Positions 60,364 through 64,000 of a DNA stretch of 64,000 nt are shown here, piece by piece. Numbering within the stretch: position 1 is the first letter of the stretch; every line of letters begins with the position of its first letter. Source of the stretch: Bradyrhizobium sp. C9 (GTDB taxonomy: Bacteria; Pseudomonadota; Alphaproteobacteria; Rhizobiales; Xanthobacteraceae); contig NZ_NWTG01000022.1 of assembly GCF_002532045.1 (NCBI RefSeq), forward strand, positions 1 through 64,000. Direction: 5' to 3'. The position numbers and the translations under genes are program-made. Under the pieces are notes generated by a model. The model ran no database searches, was not told where the DNA came from, and saw only the letters and a list, made by a program, of their open reading frames with translations.

Positions 60364-61629
60364 CTAATTGGTCACGCGCTGCACGATCACGGAGGCGTTT
60401 GTGCCGCCGAAACCGAAGGAATTGGACAGCGCCACATTCACGTCACGCTTGCGCGACGTATGCGGCACAAGATCGATTGCCGTCTGCACCGACGGATTGT
60501 CGAGATTGATGGTTGGCGGCACCACGTTATCGCGAATCGCCAGCACCGCGAAAATCGCCTCGATCGCACCGGCCGCACCAAGCAGATGTCCGGTCGCCGA
60601 CTTGGTCGACGACATCGAAACCTTCGAAGCCGCATTGCCGAGCAGACGCTCGACCGCGCCGAGCTCGATCTCGTCGCCGACCAGCGTCGAGGTGCCGTGC
60701 GCATTGATGTAGTCGAGATCGGATGCAACGAGGCCGGCGCGCTTCAGCGCCATGCTCATGCTGCGAAAGCCGCCATTGCCGTCCGGCGGCGGCGAGGTGA
60801 TGTGGAAGGCATCGCCCGACAGGCCGTAGCCGGTGACCTCGGCGTAGATCTTCGCGCCACGCTGTTTGGCGTGCTCGTACTCCTCGAGCACCAGGACGCC
60901 GGCGCCCTCACCCATCACGAAGCCGTCGCGGTCCTTGTCGTAGGGCCGCGACGCCTTTTCCGGCGTGTCGTTGAAGCCGGTGGACAGTGCGCGCGCCGCG
61001 CAGAAGCCAGCGATGCCGATGCGGGAGATCGGCGATTCGGCACCGCCCGCGAGCATCACCTCGGCGTCGCCGAGCGCGATCAGCCGCGCTGCGTCACCGA
61101 CCGCGTGCGCGCCGGTCGAGCACGCCGTGACGACCGCATGATTGGGCCCTTTCAGGCCGTGCTCGATCGAAACGTAGCCGGACGCCAGATTGATCAGGCG
61201 GCCAGGAATGAAGAAGGGAGAAATCCGGCGCGGTCCGCGTTCCTTCAGCAGCACCGCGGTCTCGGCAATGCCGGTGAGGCCGCCGATACCGGAGCCGATC
61301 ATCGTGCCGGTCGCGAACTGGTCCTCATCGGACTTCGGATGCCAGTCGGCATCGTCGAGCGCCTGCCTGGCCGCGCACATCGCATAGAGGATGAAGTCAT
61401 CGACCTTGCGCTGGTCCTTCGGCTCCATCCACTGATCGGGATTGAAGGTGCCGCCCGAGCCATCGCCGCGCGGAATGTAGCAGGCGACCTGGCTCGGCAG
61501 GTCGGACACCTCGAACGTGTCGATCTTCTTGCCACCGCTATCGCCGGCGAGGATACGCGCCCAAGTTGCGTCAACGCCGCAGCCGAGCGGTGTAACCATG
61601 CCCAGCCCCGTGACGACAACCCGTCTCAT
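60364..61629 (-). CDS. fabF: 3-oxoacyl-ACP synthase II
   Basis: Elongating condensing enzyme of type II fatty-acid synthesis. It has 421 residues with the active-site cysteine in AVVTACSTGAHAVGDA, first histidine in NAHGTSTLVGDE, and the second in STKSATGHLLGAAG. GGAG lies eight bases before the ATG. Precedes mltG and follows acpP in the cluster. Confidence 0.96.
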   Translation of the reverse strand: MRRVVVTGLGMVTPLGCGVDATWARILAGDSGGKKIDTFEVSDLPSQVACYIPRGDGSGGTFNPDQWMEPKDQRKVDDFILYAMCAARQALDDADWHPKSDEDQFATGTMIGSGIGGLTGIAETAVLLKERGPRRISPFFIPGRLINLASGYVSIEHGLKGPNHAVVTACSTGAHAVGDAARLIALGDAEVMLAGGAESPISRIGIAGFCAARALSTGFNDTPEKASRPYDKDRDGFVMGEGAGVLVLEEYEHAKQRGAKIYAEVTGYGLSGDAFHITSPPPDGNGGFRSMSMALKRAGLVASDLDYINAHGTSTLVGDEIELGAVERLLGNAASKVSMSSTKSATGHLLGAAGAIEAIFAVLAIRDNVVPPTINLDNPSVQTAIDLVPHTSRKRDVNVALSNSFGFGGTNASVIVQRVTN

Positions 61630-61725
61630 TTCAACGTCTCCGGCCAGTAATGCGCGGCTGATAATAAGAAGCCGGGGGACCGCTTGATAACGGTCCGTCC
61701 GGCCCCGTCAACTTCGCGATCGGCG

Positions 61726-61965
61726 TCAGCTCTTCGCGTTCTTCTCGAGAAACTTGGTCGCGTCGCCCACGGTCAGAATCGTCTCCGCGGCGTCGTCGGG
61801 AATCTCACAACCGAATTCTTCTTCGAAAGCCATCACGAGCTCGACCGTGTCGAGGCTGTCGGCGCCGAGGTCATCGATGAAGCTCGCGCTATCGATCACC
61901 TTCTCGGGTTCGACACCAAGGTGCTCGACCACAATCTTCTTAACCCGCTCGCCAATCTCACTCAT
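61726..61965 (-). CDS. acpP: Acyl carrier protein
   Basis: Carrier of growing acyl chains. It has 79 residues and the phosphopantetheine site serine in DDLGADSLDTVELVM. GAGGT lies seven bases before the ATG. It is separated from fabG by 289 bases, so it probably has its own promoter in addition to any read-through. Confidence 0.97.
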   Translation of the reverse strand: MSEIGERVKKIVVEHLGVEPEKVIDSASFIDDLGADSLDTVELVMAFEEEFGCEIPDDAAETILTVGDATKFLEKNAKS

Positions 61966-62109
61966 CGTTCAACCTCGTTGTTCCATTGGACCCGACCCCA
62001 AGACGATACGAGCCATCGTGGTCGTCTCGATTACTCAGTCGCGCATAGTCTTGATTCGGCCCGGTCGTAGCCGATTAAAGCCCCGGCGAACGGCAGGCGT
62101 CGCCACGCC

Positions 62110-62136
62110 AATATACAGGGTTTCAAAATCCTGCAA
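62110..62136 (-). promoter_or_regulatory. Candidate acpP promoter
   Basis: Read leftward, TTGCAG (62131-62136) and TATATT (62110-62115) are separated by 15 bases, slightly shorter than ideal. It lies about 145 bases before the acpP ATG in the 289-base gap after fabG. This is the only good -10-like hexamer I saw in the gap. Confidence 0.35.
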
Positions 62137-62254
62137 TGGCGTTCTTTGCCCATCCATGGGGGGTTCAGCTATCATACTTCCAAAGCCTTGACTACACGCC
62201 TGAACCGGCTCCCGAAAACGGCTTTTCGCCGCATTGCGAGAGCCAGCAACCAGC

Positions 62255-62992
62255 TCAAATCATCGCCATCCCGCCGTTGACGTGAATCGTCTGCCCGGTG
62301 ACGTAAGCGGCCTCGTTGGAGGCCAGATAGACGGCTGCCGCAGCGATATCCTCGGGCGTTCCGAGCCGCGCCGCAGGAACCTTCGCCAGGATGGTTTCGC
62401 GCTGCTTGTCGTTGAGCGCATCGGTCATCGGCGTCTTGATGAAGCCCGGCGCGATGCAGTTCGCGGTCACGCCGCGCTTGGCGTATTCGGCGCCCAGCGT
62501 CTTGATCAGGCCGATGATGCCGGCCTTCGACGCGGTGTAGTTGCCCTGCCCCGGATTGCCGGTGACGCCGACGATCGAGGTGATGGCGATGATGCGGCCG
62601 AAGCGCTTGCGCATCATCAATTTGGTCGCCGCGCGCGCCAGGCGGAATGTCGCGGTCAGGTTGACCGCAATCACCTCGTCCCAATCTTCGTCGCGCAGCT
62701 GCACGAACAGGTTGTCGCGGGTGATGCCGGCATTCGCGATCAGGATGTCGACCTGCCCCATCGCGGCTTCCGCCGCCGGCACCAGCGCCTCGACGTCATC
62801 CTTGCTGGAGAGATTGCACGGCAGCACGTGAACGCGCTCGCCGAGCTTGGCAGCGAAGCTGTCCAGCACCTCGCGCCGCGTGCCCGAAATCGCGACCGTC
62901 GCGCCCTGCGCATGCAGCGCCTGCGCGATCGCGCCGCCGATGCCGCCGGTTGCACCCGTCACGAGCGCCGTCTTGCCAGTCAGATCAAACAT
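62255..62992 (-). CDS. fabG: 3-oxoacyl-ACP reductase
   Basis: NADPH-dependent reduction of the 3-oxoacyl-ACP. It has 245 residues of the short-chain dehydrogenase family: TGATGGIGGAIA for the cofactor, catalytic serine in ITSIVGVTGNPGQ and Tyr/Lys in NYTASKAGI. The ribosome site AAGGAG lies seven bases before the ATG. It follows fabD with a 21-base gap. Confidence 0.96.
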   Translation of the reverse strand: MFDLTGKTALVTGATGGIGGAIAQALHAQGATVAISGTRREVLDSFAAKLGERVHVLPCNLSSKDDVEALVPAAEAAMGQVDILIANAGITRDNLFVQLRDEDWDEVIAVNLTATFRLARAATKLMMRKRFGRIIAITSIVGVTGNPGQGNYTASKAGIIGLIKTLGAEYAKRGVTANCIAPGFIKTPMTDALNDKQRETILAKVPAARLGTPEDIAAAAVYLASNEAAYVTGQTIHVNGGMAMI

Positions 62993-63013
62993 CGAATTCT
63001 CCTTCCGGCTGCT

Positions 63014-63967
63014 TTAGGCCGAAGCTGCCAGCGCATCCTTGGCTGCAGCGATATCGTTCGGGCCGCCCACGGATACGCCGACCGCGCCATCGGCGATGCG
63101 CTTGACGAGGCCGCTCAGCACCTTGCCGGCGCCGATCTCGAAGAACCGCGTCACGCCCAGGCCTGCCATATAGGCAACCGACTCGCGCCAGCGAACCGTC
63201 CCCGTGACCTGTTCGACCAGGCGGCGGCGGATCTCGTCGGGATCGGTAATGGCGGACGCCAGCACGTTGCAGACCAGCGGCGCCGCGGGCGCCTTGATGG
63301 TAACGCCGGCCAGCGCCTCGGCCATCGCGTCGGCCGCCGGCTGCATCAGCTTGCAGTGGAACGGCGCCGACACCGGCAGCAGCATGGCGCGTTTTGCCCC
63401 CTTGGTCTTCGCGATTTCGACCGCACGATCGACGGCGGCCTTGTCGCCGGAGACCACCACCTGGCCGCCGCCATTGTCGTTGGCGGCCTGGCAGACCTGG
63501 CCCTGTGCCGCCTCATTGGCGACCGCGACCGCGGCCTCGTAATCGAGCCCGAGCAGCGCCGCCATCGCACCGGCGCCGACCGGCACCGCCTTCTGCATGG
63601 CAAGCCCGCGGGTCCGCAGCAGCCGCGCGGTGTCGCTGACGGTCAGGCTGCCGGCCGCGGCCAGCGCCGAATACTCGCCGAGCGAGTGCCCGGCAACGAA
63701 GGCCGCGTTGCGGCCGACCGAGAAGCCGGCCTCGCTCTCGAGCACACGCAAGGTGGCGATCGACACCGCCATCAGGGCCGGCTGGGCATTTTCCGTCAGC
63801 TGCAATGTCTCGCCCGGACCATCCCAGATGATCGCGGTCAGTTTCTCGCCCAGCGCGGAATCGACCTCGTCGAACACGGCTTTCGCAACCGGAAAGGCGT
63901 CGGCCAGGGCCTTGCCCATGCCAACCGCCTGCGAGCCCTGCCCCGGAAATGTGAATGCTGCCGTCAT
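63014..63967 (-). CDS. fabD: Malonyl-CoA:ACP transacylase
   Basis: Loads malonyl units on ACP. It has 317 residues, with FTFPGQGSQAVGMG near the N-terminus, the catalytic serine in GHSLGEYSALAA, and the histidine in SAPFHCKLMQPA. GGGAG lies five bases before the ATG. It is the first gene of the leftward fatty-acid cluster within the window; its promoter lies at the window's right edge or beyond. Confidence 0.96.
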   Translation of the reverse strand: MTAAFTFPGQGSQAVGMGKALADAFPVAKAVFDEVDSALGEKLTAIIWDGPGETLQLTENAQPALMAVSIATLRVLESEAGFSVGRNAAFVAGHSLGEYSALAAAGSLTVSDTARLLRTRGLAMQKAVPVGAGAMAALLGLDYEAAVAVANEAAQGQVCQAANDNGGGQVVVSGDKAAVDRAVEIAKTKGAKRAMLLPVSAPFHCKLMQPAADAMAEALAGVTIKAPAAPLVCNVLASAITDPDEIRRRLVEQVTGTVRWRESVAYMAGLGVTRFFEIGAGKVLSGLVKRIADGAVGVSVGGPNDIAAAKDALAASA

Positions 63968-64000
63968 CGGCGCTCCCTACCTTGTTGAGCGTGATCCCCG

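Noticed and set aside
62234..63988. Rightward open frame opposite fabG and fabD
   Set aside because: It covers two conserved leftward genes; its composition is that of an antisense shadow.

Overview
The window looks like chromosomal DNA of a Bradyrhizobium-type alphaproteobacterium (Hyphomicrobiales). Three things suggest this: uniformly high GC with strong third-position bias, rhizobial gene orders (purN-purM divergent from a CDP-alcohol phosphatidyltransferase followed by hda-ppk-ppx; fabD-fabG-acpP-fabF-mltG-yicC-gmk; lptF-lptG-lptD-surA-like-pdxA-rsmA), and several families of short intergenic palindromes of the kind scattered through Bradyrhizobium genomes. The genus is inferred from gene content and style, not from a database match. 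I saw no rRNA, tRNA, CRISPR array, insertion sequence or prophage.

Layout. 1-13.6 kb: an M20 deacylase, a flavin-fold PNPOx-like protein divergent from its probable MocR regulator, small exported proteins, CreA, an L,D-transpeptidase, a secreted glutathione peroxidase, a NodB-type deacetylase, a DHFR-like protein, DoxX and malic enzyme. 13.7-25.8 kb: a large AsmA-like periplasmic protein, AspRS divergent from SelO, an alcohol dehydrogenase divergent from a LysR regulator, an SLC13 carrier, a ChrA chromate transporter and an acyltransferase-3. 25.9-30.0 kb: a TPR/O-GlcNAc-transferase-like glycosyltransferase of visibly lower GC, then a GNAT acetyltransferase and OpgC. With the preceding acyltransferase this is the most accessory-looking stretch, and probably concerns surface or periplasmic glycan or protein modification.

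30.6-41 kb is core: RNase D, a cold-shock protein with a long structured leader, purN/purM, CDP-alcohol phosphatidyltransferase, hda, ppk, ppx, a TerC-family membrane protein and ndk. 41.3-46.6 kb carries a Gly/Trp/His-rich exported protein, two overlapping small reading frames (one NepR-like), an ABC-F ATPase, a lipoprotein with a BamE-like C-terminus, holC and pepA. 47-55.8 kb is one long outer-membrane biogenesis operon (lptF-lptG-lptD, SurA-like chaperone, pdxA, rsmA) with a zinc alcohol dehydrogenase at its end. 56-64 kb holds an exported anchor protein, then, leftward, fabD, fabG, acpP, fabF, mltG, yicC and gmk, which link fatty-acid synthesis, septal peptidoglycan trimming and nucleotide metabolism.

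Most of the window is ordinary housekeeping sequence. The parts that deserve a second look are the glycan-modification stretch, the dense non-coding palindromes and repeats, the candidate operators between divergent regulator/target pairs, the structured leaders of terC and csp, and the pair of overlapping small genes at 41.75-42.02 kb.
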